Notes: a model not told the origin generated them from the sequence alone. Positions 8,398 through 18,749 are shown, numbered from the stretch's first letter. The stretch: 37,285 nt of DNA from Rhodospirillaceae bacterium (GCA_018667335.1 JABIVD010000008.1:1-37285), one strand, 5' to 3'. Made by a program: numbers and translations.

Positions 8398-8946
8398 TCA
8401 CGATCTCCGTCGGAAGATAGCGTCATAGAAGGTGCAGAGCACGACCATAATCAGGATATTGCCGACCGGACTGGTGAACGGTTCCCACCATGCCTTGTCC
8501 TCGAAGATGACCAGGGCCCCACGCAGGTTTTCATCCGCGAGCGGCCCCAGGAGGACGGCCGGCACCATCGGCGCGACGGGAAATCCGAACCGGCACAACA
8601 CATATCCCGCGATGCCGGCGGACAGCATGATGTAGACGTCCACAAAGTTTAGCCGGACTGCGAACGCACCGATCAGACAGATCGGAATGATCATTGGCAG
8701 GATCATGGTCTGCGGAAGACTGAAGAGTTTTACGCAGGGCTTGATCAGCGCAAACGCCATCATATACATCAGGAAATTGGCGACGATCAGGCCGATATAG
8801 ATGAAGAAGATCAGGACGGGGTTTTCGGTCTGAATGGTGGGCCCGACGACGACGTTTTTGAGCTCTAGCGCTGCGAGGATGGCCGCTGCGGCGGCATTAC
8901 CCGGGATGCCCAGGGTCAGGGTCGGCAGCATGGAGCCGCCGACACC
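8398..8946 (-). pseudogene. tctA: C-terminal fragment of tripartite tricarboxylate transporter permease TctA
   Basis: The last ~182 residues of a TctA-family permease, the large membrane subunit of the TctCBA uptake system for citrate and other carboxylates. The segment GVGGSMLPTLTLGIPGN is the family signature region normally found around residue 320-330 of a ~500-aa protein, and several hydrophobic helices follow (for example IFFIYIGLIVANFLMYMM). The frame stays open further upstream, but the residues beyond the GVGG point do not look like TctA; there the DNA is the plus-strand cckA 3' end. The N-terminal two thirds are therefore missing, and there are no tctB/tctC genes here. It is a truncated remnant created by a rearrangement. 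Confidence 0.85.
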
Positions 8947-9327
8947 ACGGGCGCGGGCACTGTTTTGGTGGTCGAAGAAGAGGATGCGGTGCGCCTGTTC
9001 TCGGCGCGTGCCCTGCGCGCCAAAGGCTGCAAGGTCCTGGAGGCGCGAACCGGTGAGGCGGCCATGGAGCTGATGGATGTTGTCGAGGAGCCGATCGACC
9101 TGCTTATCACCGACGCGGTGATGCCCGAGATGGGTGGCCCGACCCTGATCAAGAATGTGCGGGACGAGAAATCCGATATGCCGGTCATCTGTATCTCGGG
9201 GTATGCTCAGGAAATCTTCCGGAACCGGCTCGGCGAGGACCAGGATATCCATTTCCTGCCCAAGCCGTTCTCCCTGGCCCAGCTTGCCTGCAAGGTGAAA
9301 GAGGTACTGGACCGGGTGCCGCAATAG
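8941..9327 (+). pseudogene. cckA: Receiver-domain remnant of cell-cycle hybrid kinase CckA
   Basis: The plus strand encodes the linker and full C-terminal receiver domain of CckA, the hybrid kinase that feeds phosphate to ChpT and CtrA in alphaproteobacteria. Recognisable are GAGTVLVVEEEDAVRLFSARAL, the phospho-acceptor region LLITDAVMPEMGGPT, the switch region ICISGYAQ and the lysine motif HFLPKPFSL. The PAS and kinase domains are absent: immediately upstream the DNA becomes the minus-strand tctA fragment. A TTG at 8965 could start translation, but there is no ribosome site and it would fall inside the domain. In relatives cckA often lies just before recA, so this 3' end is at its expected place and the rest has been lost or moved. 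It is called a remnant, not a free-standing response regulator. Confidence 0.8.
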
Positions 9328-9428
9328 GCGTCCGCTCCCGCGCGTGCCGACTCCGGCGCGTCCGCTATAGTTCAGATGCTCATTCAGACAGCTCAATATC
9401 GTGCAAACTGCACGGTAGAATAGGGCTT

Positions 9429-9459
9429 TTGAATGAGAACAAAAAAAGAACTTTACAAT
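9429..9459 (+). promoter_or_regulatory. recA promoter with LexA (SOS) box between -35 and -10
   Basis: The element GAACAAAAAAAGAAC at 9437-9451 fits the alphaproteobacterial LexA site GAAC-N7-GAAC exactly. It lies between a possible -35 (TTGAAT, 9429-9434) and -10 (TACAAT, 9454-9459; spacing 19). LexA bound there would block RNA polymerase, so recA should be induced by DNA damage. The -35/-10 assignment is by eye; the box itself is unambiguous. Confidence 0.85.
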
Positions 9460-9581
9460 TAGAACAAAGCAAGTACGTTAACGCTCTGAACCGCGGTGGT
9501 GGGGGATTTCACCAACGTGGGACTGCAGAAACCTAGAGGGATCCCAAGGCGGGGTCTCCAGAAGGAACGGAGGAGCGATCC

Positions 9582-10754
<1,173 letters not shown>

Positions 10755-10795
10755 ACGGGACTGACAGACAACTGCTGCCGCCGGCGGCTGCGAAC

Positions 10796-10828
10796 AAAGA
10801 TCCCTTCCGAATACGGAAGGGATCTTTT
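10796..10828 (+). terminator. Intrinsic terminator of recA
   Basis: A perfect 14-bp stem (10796-10809 with 10814-10827) containing GATCCCTTCCG and its complement, loop AATA, and T residues at the end of the 3' arm. It lies about 40 bases after the recA stop and separates recA from alaS. Confidence 0.92.
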
Positions 10829-10922
10829 GCATTGGGGGACGCACATTGGTCGGTAGCCTCGACAGGCATCCGGGCGCACGGTAAAACCGCCCCCGCACCT
10901 TGTTTTGACCGGCCCGGCAGAT

Positions 10923-13604
10923 ATGGCGACCACCAGCGAAATCCGTTCAGCGTTTCTCGACTATTTTGCCCAGGATGGGCATGAGATCGTCGATTCATCG
11001 CCGCTCGTACCCCACAATGATCCGACTCTGCTGTTTACCAACGCGGGCATGGTGCAGTTCAAGAATGTGTTTACCGGCGCCGAGAACCGGCTCTACAGCC
11101 GCGCCACCACATCGCAGAAATGCGTGCGCGCCGGTGGCAAGCACAATGATCTGGAGAATGTTGGTTACACCGCGCGCCATCACACCTTTTTCGAGATGCT
11201 CGGAAATTTTTCCTTTGGGGATTATTTCAAGGGACATGCGATCGAGCTCGCCTGGAACCTGATCACCAAGGAATACGGCCTGCCTGCGGACCGTCTGATT
11301 GCGACCGTGTATGCCGAGGATGACGAGGCTTATGATCTCTGGAAGAAGATCGGGGGCTTGTCGGACGACAAGATCATCCGCATCGCCACCCACGACAATT
11401 TCTGGGCGATGGGCGACACCGGCCCGTGCGGGCCCTGCTCTGAAATCTTCTTCGACCATGGCGACAAGATCCCCGGAGGCCCGCCGGGCAGTCCGAACGA
11501 GGATGGTGACCGCTTCATCGAGGTCTGGAACCTGGTGTTCATGCAGTATGAGCAACGCAACGCAGACCTGCGCGAAGACCTGCCGAAACCCTCAATCGAC
11601 ACGGGCATGGGCCTGGAACGTATTGCCGCCGTCCTCCAGGGCAAGCACGACAATTACGATATCGATCTGATGCGTGGCCTGATCGAGGCCTCAGCGCACG
11701 TGGCCAACGTGGATCCGGACGGCGCGGGTGCGGTCAGCCATAGGGTAATCGCAGACCATCTGCGGGCCTGCTCGTTTCTCATGGCTGATGGCGTGCTGCC
11801 GTCGAATGAAGGGCGCGGCTATGTACTCCGGCGGATCATGCGCCGCGGTATGCGCCACGCCCATCTGTTGGGCTGCCGCGATCCACTGATGCATCGCCTG
11901 GTGCCGTCCCTGGTGTCGGCGATGGGGGATGCGTTCCCTGAACTGCGTCGCGCCCAGCCGCTGATTACCGAGACCTTCCGGTTGGAAGAGGAGCGCTTCA
12001 AGCAGACCCTCGATCGTGGCCTGAAATTGCTGGAAGAAGAAACGGACAAGTTGGGGGACGGGGCGGACCTGTCCGGTGATGTCGCGTTCCGCCTGTATGA
12101 CACGTTCGGCTTCCCGCTCGACCTGACCGAAGATATTTTGCGCGGGCAGGGGCGTTCGGTCAACAATGCCGCATTCGACGCGGCGATGGACGCCCAACGG
12201 GCTGCCGCACGCCGCGCCTGGTCAGGATCGGGCGACGCGGCGACCGAGGAAGTCTGGTTCGATATCCGCGAGGAAACCGGTGCTACCGAGTTTCTGGGCT
12301 ACGACACTGATACGGCCGAGGGAAAAGTTACAGCGATCGTGGTTGACGGTCAGCGGGTCGACAACGCCACACATGGCCAGGATGTGGCGGTCATTGTCAA
12401 TCAGACGCCGTTCTATGGTGAATCCGGCGGCCAGATGGGCGATGCCGGCGTGATGTTCAGCTCGAATGGCGCAGAGATCACCGTCCGGGATACCCAAAAG
12501 AAGCTCGGGGTTATGCATGTCCATCTAGGGACTGTCGACGGCAAGGCGCTGTCGGTCGGTGATGTGGTCGAACTGCGTATCGACGTCATGCGCCGCGACC
12601 GGTTGCGGGCCAATCATTCAGCCACCCATCTGTTGCACGAGGCGTTGCGCAGCGAGTTGGGTGCGCATGTCGCCCAGAAGGGCTCGCTGGTGGCGCCGGA
12701 CCGTCTACGGTTCGATATCTTCCATACCAAAACAATGGACGCCGCGGAGATTTCCGCCGTTGAAGCAGCGGCCAATGCGCGGGTTGCAGTTAACGCGCCG
12801 GTCAATACGACCCTGATGTCCCCTGATGAGGCGATCGATGCCGGTGCGCTCGCGCTGTTCGGCGAAAAGTATGGCGACGAAGTCCGGGTTGTCGCGATGG
12901 GCGGTACCGCGAATGATGACGGTGACGAGAACCGTGTCGCCTATTCGGTGGAGCTGTGCGGCGGCACCCATGTGCGCCGAACCGGCGATATCGGACTGAT
13001 CAAGATTATCTCGGAGAGCGCAGTCTCGGCCGGTGTGCGCCGGATCGAGGCGCTGACGGGCCCCGATGCGCGCGCCTATCTGGAGAATCAGGATCGGCTC
13101 CTGCGCGAGACGGCAGATGTCCTGCGGACGACGCCCGATGCGGTTCCCGAACGCGTTACGCAATTGCTCGACGAGCGTAAAAAACTCGAACGCGAACTGA
13201 CCGACACGCGCCGCAAGCTTGCGGCGGGCGGCGGTGGCGCGTCTGGTGCCGATAACGAATCCAAGGATATTGGCGGTGTCACTTACGCCGCCAGGGCGTT
13301 AACGGATGTGCCGCCGCGCGAGCTCAAGAGCCTCGTCGACGACATGAAAGACAGCATCGGATCCGGCGTGATTGCGGTGGCCGGTGCGTATGACGGCAAG
13401 AGCTCCATCGTGATCGGGGTCACCTCCGATTTGATTAAGCGATTCAGCGCGGTTGATCTCGTCCGTATCGGCGTGGCCGAGCTGGGCGGTAAGGGCGGTG
13501 GCGGGCGCCCGGACATGGCCCAGGGCGGCGGCCCCGATCCCTCGAAGACCGAGGCCGCTCTGGCCGCGATTGAGGCGGCCCTGAAGAACGAGCTGGCCGT
13601 CTGA
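10923..13604 (+). CDS. alaS: Alanine--tRNA ligase
   Basis: Alanyl-tRNA synthetase charges tRNA-Ala with alanine and hydrolyses mischarged Ser/Gly-tRNA. The 893-aa protein is full length. The N-terminal class II catalytic core shows [15 protein letters not shown] and [18 protein letters not shown]. The editing domain has its zinc-site motifs HSATH (H565 onward) and CGGTH (C679-H683). The C-Ala/DHHA1 domain ends with [12 protein letters not shown]. Start 10923 ([15 protein letters not shown]) is preferred to the TTG at 10905 because it matches the usual N-terminus. recA-alaS adjacency is common in alphaproteobacteria. The MoxR gene follows after 23 bases and could be read through from alaS, as no terminator is seen. 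Confidence 0.97.
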   Translation: MATTSEIRSAFLDYFAQDGHEIVDSSPLVPHNDPTLLFTNAGMVQFKNVFTGAENRLYSRATTSQKCVRAGGKHNDLENVGYTARHHTFFEMLGNFSFGDYFKGHAIELAWNLITKEYGLPADRLIATVYAEDDEAYDLWKKIGGLSDDKIIRIATHDNFWAMGDTGPCGPCSEIFFDHGDKIPGGPPGSPNEDGDRFIEVWNLVFMQYEQRNADLREDLPKPSIDTGMGLERIAAVLQGKHDNYDIDLMRGLIEASAHVANVDPDGAGAVSHRVIADHLRACSFLMADGVLPSNEGRGYVLRRIMRRGMRHAHLLGCRDPLMHRLVPSLVSAMGDAFPELRRAQPLITETFRLEEERFKQTLDRGLKLLEEETDKLGDGADLSGDVAFRLYDTFGFPLDLTEDILRGQGRSVNNAAFDAAMDAQRAAARRAWSGSGDAATEEVWFDIREETGATEFLGYDTDTAEGKVTAIVVDGQRVDNATHGQDVAVIVNQTPFYGESGGQMGDAGVMFSSNGAEITVRDTQKKLGVMHVHLGTVDGKALSVGDVVELRIDVMRRDRLRANHSATHLLHEALRSELGAHVAQKGSLVAPDRLRFDIFHTKTMDAAEISAVEAAANARVAVNAPVNTTLMSPDEAIDAGALALFGEKYGDEVRVVAMGGTANDDGDENRVAYSVELCGGTHVRRTGDIGLIKIISESAVSAGVRRIEALTGPDARAYLENQDRLLRETADVLRTTPDAVPERVTQLLDERKKLERELTDTRRKLAAGGGGASGADNESKDIGGVTYAARALTDVPPRELKSLVDDMKDSIGSGVIAVAGAYDGKSSIVIGVTSDLIKRFSAVDLVRIGVAELGGKGGGGRPDMAQGGGPDPSKTEAALAAIEAALKNELAV

Positions 13605-13627
13605 ACGACGACAGACAAGGAGTTAGC

Positions 13628-14479
13628 ATGCGCTTCGAAGGCACCAAGACCTATGTTGCGACCGACGATCTGCAGATCGCGGTCAACGCGTCGATCACCC
13701 TCGAGCGACCGCTGCTGGTCAAGGGTGAGCCGGGGACCGGCAAGACCGTCCTGGCATATGAAATCGCCGATGCGCTGGGTGCGCCGCTGATCGAGTGGCA
13801 TGTCAAATCCACGACGAAGGCTCAGCACGGGCTCTATGAATATGACGCCGTGGCGCGGCTGCGTGACGGCCAATTGGGTGATGCACGTGTTCAGGACATC
13901 TCCAACTACATCGTCCAGGGCAAGCTCTGGGAGGCGTTCGAGAGTGACCAACGCCCGGTTCTGCTGATCGACGAGATCGACAAGGCGGATATCGAGTTTC
14001 CCAACGATCTGTTGCTTGAGATCGACCGGATGGAGTTTCACGTCTACGAGACCAAGAAGACGGTCGTGGCGCGTCACCGGCCGATCGTGATCATCACGTC
14101 GAACAATGAAAAGGAATTGCCCGACGCTTTCCTGCGCCGCTGCTTCTTCCACTACATCGCGTTTCCGGACGCCGACACGATGACGCGGATCGTCGATGTG
14201 CATCATCCCGACATTAAAAAACGCCTGCTGCGCGAGGCGCTGACGTCTTTCTATGACCTGCGCGATGTCCCGGGCCTCAAGAAAAAACCCTCGACCTCTG
14301 AACTGCTCGACTGGCTGAAGCTTTTGATGGCCGAGGATATCGATCCTGAGGAGTTGCGTACCAATGATCCGGCAAAGCTGATCCCGCCGCTGTATGGCGC
14401 GCTTTTGAAATCGGAACAGGATGTGCAGCTGTTCGAACGCCTCGCCTTTCTTAACCGTCGCGAACGCGCGGGCAGCTAG
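13628..14479 (+). CDS. MoxR-family AAA+ ATPase
   Basis: A 283-aa AAA+ ATPase of the MoxR/CbbQ type, chaperones that usually act with a von Willebrand A (VWA) partner to mature or insert metal centres or membrane complexes. Walker A is GEPGTGKT (G33-T40), Walker B is VLLIDEID (D115-E116), followed by sensor 1 (IIITSNNEKELPDAFLRRC) with the arginine finger region. AAGGAG at 13617-13622 gives a strong ribosome site for ATG 13628. The VWA gene starts 11 bases after the stop, so the two are surely one unit. The client protein is not encoded nearby and cannot be named. Confidence 0.92.
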   Translation: MRFEGTKTYVATDDLQIAVNASITLERPLLVKGEPGTGKTVLAYEIADALGAPLIEWHVKSTTKAQHGLYEYDAVARLRDGQLGDARVQDISNYIVQGKLWEAFESDQRPVLLIDEIDKADIEFPNDLLLEIDRMEFHVYETKKTVVARHRPIVIITSNNEKELPDAFLRRCFFHYIAFPDADTMTRIVDVHHPDIKKRLLREALTSFYDLRDVPGLKKKPSTSELLDWLKLLMAEDIDPEELRTNDPAKLIPPLYGALLKSEQDVQLFERLAFLNRRERAGS

Positions 14480-14490
14480 GTCGCAGGTCG

Positions 14491-15675
14491 ATGTTCGCGG
14501 ATTTCTTCCAGACCCTGCGAAAGGCCGAAATCCCGGTATCCTTGCGCGAGTATCTCGACCTCCTGACAGCGATGGAACGCGGGGTCGCCGCGCATAAGGT
14601 CGAGGATTTCTACTATCTCTCCCGTGCAATTCTGGTGAAGGACGAACGCCATATCGACAAGTTCGATCAGGTCTTTGGTCATGTGTTCCGGGGGCTCGAA
14701 CCGCCAGAGTTCGATAATGTGGAGGGTGAAATCCCCGAGGAGTGGTTGCGCAAGCTCGGCGAACTGGAACTGACCGACGAGGAGAAGGCGCAGGTCGAGG
14801 CCATGGGTGGCTGGGAGAAGCTGCTGGAGACCCTGCGCGAGCGTCTCGCCGAACAGGAGGGCCGCCACCAGGGCGGCAAGAAATGGATCGGCACCCAAGG
14901 CATATCGCCGTTTGGCGCGAACGGCTACAACCCCGAAGGTGTGCGGATCGGCCAGGACGGCAACCGCAATAATTCCGCGGTGAAGGTCTGGGACCGACGC
15001 GAGTTCAAGGATCTCGACGGCGGCGTTGAAATTGGTACCCGGAATATCAAGGTGGCACTGCGTCGGCTGCGGAAGTTTGCCCGCGAGGGTGCGGCCGACG
15101 AGCTCGACCTCGACGATACAATCAACTCGACCGCCCGCAATGGCGGCTGGCTCGACATCAAGATGGTGCCCGAACGCCACAATGCGGTGAAAGTACTGTT
15201 GATGTTCGACGTCGGTGGCTCGATGGATCCGCATATCCAGATGTGCGAGGAACTTTTTTCAGCGGCGCGGACCGAGTTCAAGCATCTCGAATATTTCTAC
15301 TTCCACAACTGTGTCTATGAATCCTTGTGGCGAGAAAATCGCCGACGTCGCGCGGGCGGCACGGGGACGTGGGATGTGCTGCACACCTATCCCGCTGACT
15401 ACAAGCTGGTGCTCGTTGGCGATGCGACCATGAGCCCTTACGAGATTTCCCACCCCGGCGGCAGTGTCGAACACTGGAACGAGGAAGCAGGAGAGACTTG
15501 GCTGCGCCGCCTGGTGCGGACATATCCGCAGGTCGCGTGGATCAACCCCATGCCCCAGGACCGGTGGCGCTATTTTCCGTCCATCGGCATGATCAGCGAA
15601 ATCCTCGAAGGGCGCATGTATCCGCTGACGATCGAGGGATTGGACGATGCCATGCGTGGCTTGATCCGAAAATAG
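14491..15675 (+). CDS. VWA domain (CoxE-like) protein, partner of MoxR ATPase
   Basis: A 394-aa cytosolic protein of the CoxE/VWA type that pairs with the MoxR ATPase just upstream. The N-terminal half is helical and charged (FADFFQTLRKAEIPVSLREYLDLL). The VWA domain starts near residue 230 with the metal-ion site MFDVGGSMDPH (D240 to S244), where the first serine of the classical DxSxS is glycine, as is frequent in this subfamily. A basic Arg-rich segment and a conserved YFHNCVYESLW region follow. It likely delivers the ATPase to its client. No terminator is visible after the TAG at 15675. Confidence 0.88.
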   Translation: MFADFFQTLRKAEIPVSLREYLDLLTAMERGVAAHKVEDFYYLSRAILVKDERHIDKFDQVFGHVFRGLEPPEFDNVEGEIPEEWLRKLGELELTDEEKAQVEAMGGWEKLLETLRERLAEQEGRHQGGKKWIGTQGISPFGANGYNPEGVRIGQDGNRNNSAVKVWDRREFKDLDGGVEIGTRNIKVALRRLRKFAREGAADELDLDDTINSTARNGGWLDIKMVPERHNAVKVLLMFDVGGSMDPHIQMCEELFSAARTEFKHLEYFYFHNCVYESLWRENRRRRAGGTGTWDVLHTYPADYKLVLVGDATMSPYEISHPGGSVEHWNEEAGETWLRRLVRTYPQVAWINPMPQDRWRYFPSIGMISEILEGRMYPLTIEGLDDAMRGLIRK

Positions 15676-15748
15676 TTATTGTTTTCAATGCCTTGAAAAA
15701 ATTGGAATGGTTACGCACCATGGAGTGTTTATCTCTATGTGACGACCT

Positions 15749-15967
15749 GTGTTCATCAACATCCCAATAGGAGACAAATCTATATCCATTACACGAATTC
15801 TCGCCGCCGCAAGCATTGCCTCGATCGCCTTCACCGGTGCCGCTCTCGCGCAGAGCAACACCAACCCTCAGGCGTCTGCCAAAGGTCAGATGGTCAAGGA
15901 AGAAGCGATGAAGAAAGACGCCATGATGAAGAAGGACGAGATGAAAAAGGACGCGATGAAGAAGTAG
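15749..15967 (+). CDS. Exported pentapeptide MXKDX-repeat protein, start codon doubtful
   Basis: A short secreted peptide: a signal sequence (RILAAASIASIAFTGAALAQ) followed by a mature part of ~40 residues that is Lys/Met/Asp-rich and made of MKKDA-type pentapeptides (MKKDAMMKKDEMKKDAMKK). This matches the MXKDX pentapeptide-repeat family, small periplasmic or secreted proteins of unknown function. An excellent ribosome site AGGAG (15769-15773) lies 8 bases before an in-frame ATA at 15782, just where the start codon is expected. The only standard start in frame is the GTG at 15749, which has no ribosome site. Either the original ATG has mutated to ATA or an unusual start is used. It sits directly upstream of a decayed ECF sigma / anti-sigma pair and is probably part of the same dying module. 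Confidence 0.6.
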   Translation: MFINIPIGDKSISITRILAAASIASIAFTGAALAQSNTNPQASAKGQMVKEEAMKKDAMMKKDEMKKDAMKK

Positions 15968-16030
15968 CGTCGTCTTGTTTAGGTCCCTTCGCGCCGGTCT
16001 CCGGTGAGCACAGAATCCAAACGCTAGGCG

Positions 16031-16530
16031 GTGACCGCGGAATTGCCGCGGCTCCGCCGGTACGCGATCGCGCTGATGCGCAACCGCGTTGAGGCGGACG
16101 ACCTCGTTCATGACGTTGTCGTCCGGGCGTTGGACAAGCTCCGCCTTTGGCGCGAAGGGACCAACATGCGGACCTGGCTGTTCACGATCATGCACAACCT
16201 TCATGCCAATGAGATGCGCCGGCGCAGCCGGGCCCTCGATTCCGTCCCGCTGGACGCGGTGCCTCCGCGCGCCGAGCCGGCAGAACAGGAAGCGGCGGTC
16301 GAATGGTCGGATTGTCCCATGCCATGACAGGGCTTTCTATTCTTCACCGCCAGACGCTGTTGCTTGTTGGCGTTGAGGGGATGACCTATGCCGAAGCGGC
16401 GGGTGTCCTCGAAGTGCCTGTCGGGACCGTCATGTCGCGCCTGTCGCGCGCGCGAGGATCTGCGTCGGCGTATCGACGAAGGCTCTCAAGTGTCGACGAT
16501 CCGGAGGATCAAGTGGTGGGGGATGATCGC
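16031..16530 (+). pseudogene. ECF sigma factor gene with two frameshifts
   Basis: An extracytoplasmic-function sigma factor split over frames. The first frame, from GTG 16031, gives region 2 (ELPRLRRYAIALMRNRVEADDLVHD, then WREGTNMRTWLFTIMHNLHANEMRRRSR) and stops at 16327. Region 4 continues in another frame from about 16318 (LSHAMTGLSILHRQTLLLVGVEGMTYAEAAGVLEVPVGTVMSRLSRAR). It then shifts again near 16450, apparently by loss of one CG in a CG run, to give EDLRRRIDEG. Joined, the pieces make a normal ~165-aa sigma factor. Sequencing error could explain one shift, but the neighbouring gene is also damaged while all housekeeping genes are intact, so real decay is likely. Confidence 0.8.
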
Positions 16531-17097
16531 GTGTCCGATAGCGAACTCAACGCCCTCGTCGACGACGAACTCGACCCTGCACGTCATGCCGAGGTCGAGG
16601 CCTGGTTGGCTGACAATCCGGAAGCCGCACAGCGCGGTATCGGGCCCAAAGTGCGGGGCTGCATGCCCTGTATGACGATATTCTGAATGAGGAGCTGCCG
16701 GTCCGAACGGCCGCGTTGCTCGGTGCTCGACGTTCCGGTGTGCCGGCATGGGCCGCGATGGCGGCCGCGATTGCGTTGTTCGTGGTTGGTGCCGTTGGTG
16801 GCTGGATGGTGCGCGGTGATGGTGTCTCGGACACGGGCGCACAAATCGCCTTTGTGGCCGCGACCCCACCGATTGATACCCCTCTGATTGATACCGCGGT
16901 GCTGATGCAGCGTGCCTCGATGTCACCTATGCACTGGCTGATGATCTGTCACCTATGCACTGGCTGATGATTTGTCGATGTTCTACTGGAACGATTCAGA
17001 TCGTTCCTATGCTCTGGTCACCCGGATCGATGATGACACAGGCCGGGAAGCCTTGCTGACCGAGGCCAAGGCTGTCCACCGACAATTCAGCCAATAG
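16531..17097 (+). pseudogene. Anti-sigma factor gene, multiply disrupted
   Basis: Remnant of the anti-sigma factor for the sigma gene upstream. The N-terminus VSDSELNALVDDELDPARHAEVEAWLADNPEAAQR (from GTG 16531, with a G-rich ribosome site) is the cytosolic sigma-binding part. After a frame change near 16633 the next frame continues RYRAQSAGLHALYDDILNEELPVR and then one membrane helix (AWAAMAAAIALFVVGAVGGWMV). Frame changes again before 16919. A 26-bp tandem duplication (16921-16946 and 16947-16972) adds a further shift, after which the C-terminal end LSMFYWNDSDRSYALVTRIDDD..FSQ runs to TAG 17095-17097. The periplasmic part also looks shortened. It cannot make a working protein as it stands. 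Confidence 0.75.
16921..16972 (+). repeat. 26-bp tandem duplication inside the anti-sigma pseudogene
   Basis: Two adjacent copies of a 26-base unit beginning TGTCACCTATGCACTGG differ only at the last base (C versus T). Because 26 is not a multiple of three, the duplication shifts the frame. It looks recent. Confidence 0.93.
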
Positions 17098-17306
17098 AGC
17101 ATCGCCGCGTTTGGCTGTGTCATGTCGGGTTTCGGCGACACCTACTTTTCAACAGATCGTCACCGCCTGACCCGGTCAGCCTCTTTACAGAATGGCCCGA
17201 TCCCAGCATACAGAGGCTCCGCGCACGGCCTTGTCGTTTCCGCATTTCCCGGAACCGGCTGGATCGGCTGAGCCACTCGTATAATCATTGAAATTAAGAG
17301 GCGAAA

Positions 17307-18677
17307 ATGATCGATCTCATGTCCATTGCACGAACCGAAGCCGACGGCGGCGATCTGTTCGGAACCCTGCAGGGGCTTTATGAGCCGACCCATGTCCGCC
17401 CTGAGGGCTTCCCCGACGCGGTAGTCTGGCAGGGCGGAAGTTTCGACACCGGTGCCAATCCTGTTGCTCATTCTATGACCGACGCCTACGCGCTTCTCGG
17501 TACGATAGCGGCCATCGACATTCTTGGCCTGCCGTTCTACGCGGTGCCGATGTGGTCGCAGTATCGTCATGACACCAAGCTCGAATGCCTTGGCTGGTTT
17601 GGCAATCTGCCCAGCACCTCGATCAAATGGTCGACCGCGGGCGATGCGTATGTGAACGACGACGATGGCAAGAAAGTCGTCGTCATGGGCAAGTCGGGCA
17701 ACGCTCCGTTGCGTACCCAGGCCGGCGTGTTTTGTAATGTGCGTCCCTACGGCCCCATTACGGTCGTGCGCTGCATGCCCTGCCTGCCTTATTCCCAAAA
17801 CCGGCCACTGTTTAATGTCGACCCGGAAACGGGACTGGTGCATTCCGAGATGAACTCGCCGGGTGTCCAGATGGCCTATGCCAACCGGTTGTTCCTGCAA
17901 ATGGTTCACGAAAGCGGCAAGCTTGGCCGCGTCGCAATGAAGCCGACCCAGGCAATGGAAGACGGCATCAACGCAGGCCTTCACGCCTGGCTTCTGAAGG
18001 GAACCAAATTCGAGGTCGGTCGGAAATACGCCGTCGACCCCTATGAGGAGCATAAGGAGAATATCGACCGGATCGTTGCCCTGCTGCCAGACGACTTCAA
18101 GGATGGCATGGAGAATTGGGGCGGCCGGATCGAGCAGCATATCGCCGATACGAACTATGGATTGCTGCTCTGGGATCTGATCGAGCAGCGCGATTGCATC
18201 ATTCTGGCCACGGACCTCGATGGCGATCGCCTGACCGACCTGCTGGCCGATGTCTCCGATCCCCTGCGCGCCTATAGCAAGCGGGTTGCTGAGAAGCTGG
18301 GCCAAGATGTGAATTCCGGCGCACTTTGGAACGACATGGGCTACACGACCGGCAACGGTCGCGACATGACCTCGGTGATGCACCGTATGTCGGGTCCGCC
18401 GATCCACGAGCAGACCCTGGGTTCGGCTGATGCGATGTTGCTGCGTCTCCTCGACGGGGATGAATGGGTTGGTGGTACCAAGCAGCCCTACGATCCACGC
18501 ATTCACTTCGTGCTGATCCGTGACGCCTATATCGACGCCAACCCAGGCAACGACAAGCTGAATGCCTGGCTTGATGACGTGCTGGTGAAGTTCGATGAAG
18601 TTTACGGTGATGACCGGCCGGGCTTCCTCGACGGCTATGCGAAGCTGAAGGAAGCCATCACGCCCTGGGGCGCCTGA
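17307..18677 (+). CDS. Unrecognised conserved-looking 456-aa protein
   Basis: I do not recognise this family. The product is a soluble-looking 456-aa protein without signal peptide or membrane segment. It has a clear ribosome site (AAGAGG at 17296-17301) and codon use like the neighbouring housekeeping genes, so it is a real gene. Features include a cysteine-containing loop VRCMPCLPYSQNRP (CxxC), many aromatic residues, a segment MHRMSGPPIHEQTLGSADAM and an acidic C-terminus. It could be an enzyme, but no known catalytic motif is visible. It has its own terminator and is not in an operon: a decayed anti-sigma gene lies upstream and a convergent LOG gene downstream. A long antisense frame covers it but is a shadow. 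Confidence 0.75.
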   Translation: MIDLMSIARTEADGGDLFGTLQGLYEPTHVRPEGFPDAVVWQGGSFDTGANPVAHSMTDAYALLGTIAAIDILGLPFYAVPMWSQYRHDTKLECLGWFGNLPSTSIKWSTAGDAYVNDDDGKKVVVMGKSGNAPLRTQAGVFCNVRPYGPITVVRCMPCLPYSQNRPLFNVDPETGLVHSEMNSPGVQMAYANRLFLQMVHESGKLGRVAMKPTQAMEDGINAGLHAWLLKGTKFEVGRKYAVDPYEEHKENIDRIVALLPDDFKDGMENWGGRIEQHIADTNYGLLLWDLIEQRDCIILATDLDGDRLTDLLADVSDPLRAYSKRVAEKLGQDVNSGALWNDMGYTTGNGRDMTSVMHRMSGPPIHEQTLGSADAMLLRLLDGDEWVGGTKQPYDPRIHFVLIRDAYIDANPGNDKLNAWLDDVLVKFDEVYGDDRPGFLDGYAKLKEAITPWGA

Positions 18678-18720
18678 GCCTCAGACACAGAGCGCGTCTC
18701 CGCGCCAAGAAATCCATGAT

Positions 18721-18749
18721 ACGGGGTGCCCTTACAGGCGCCCCGTTTC
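18721..18749. terminator. Terminator between the 456-aa gene and the LOG gene
   Basis: ACGGGGTGCC (18721-18730) pairs with GGCGCCCCGT (18737-18746) with one G-T pair, loop CTTACA, then TTT. It can serve the plus-strand gene and, by symmetry, the convergent minus-strand gene, whose stop codon (18734-18732) lies in the loop. Confidence 0.75.

Noticed and set aside
8965-9327. Free-standing single-domain response regulator
   Set aside because: Sequence matches the CckA C-terminal receiver with its linker, and there is no ribosome site or start before the domain.
8398-9396. A single 332-aa minus-strand protein
   Set aside because: Only the C-terminal 182 residues are TctA-like; the rest is antisense to the cckA receiver domain, so the long frame is an accident of the junction.
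13283-14629. 448-aa minus-strand open frame
   Set aside because: It is antisense to the alaS end and the MoxR gene, both clearly real; high GC content produces such shadows.
17160-18506. 448-aa minus-strand open frame opposite the unknown 456-aa gene
   Set aside because: The plus-strand frame has the ribosome site and terminator and more natural protein composition; the antisense one is rich in His, Arg and Gln without motifs.
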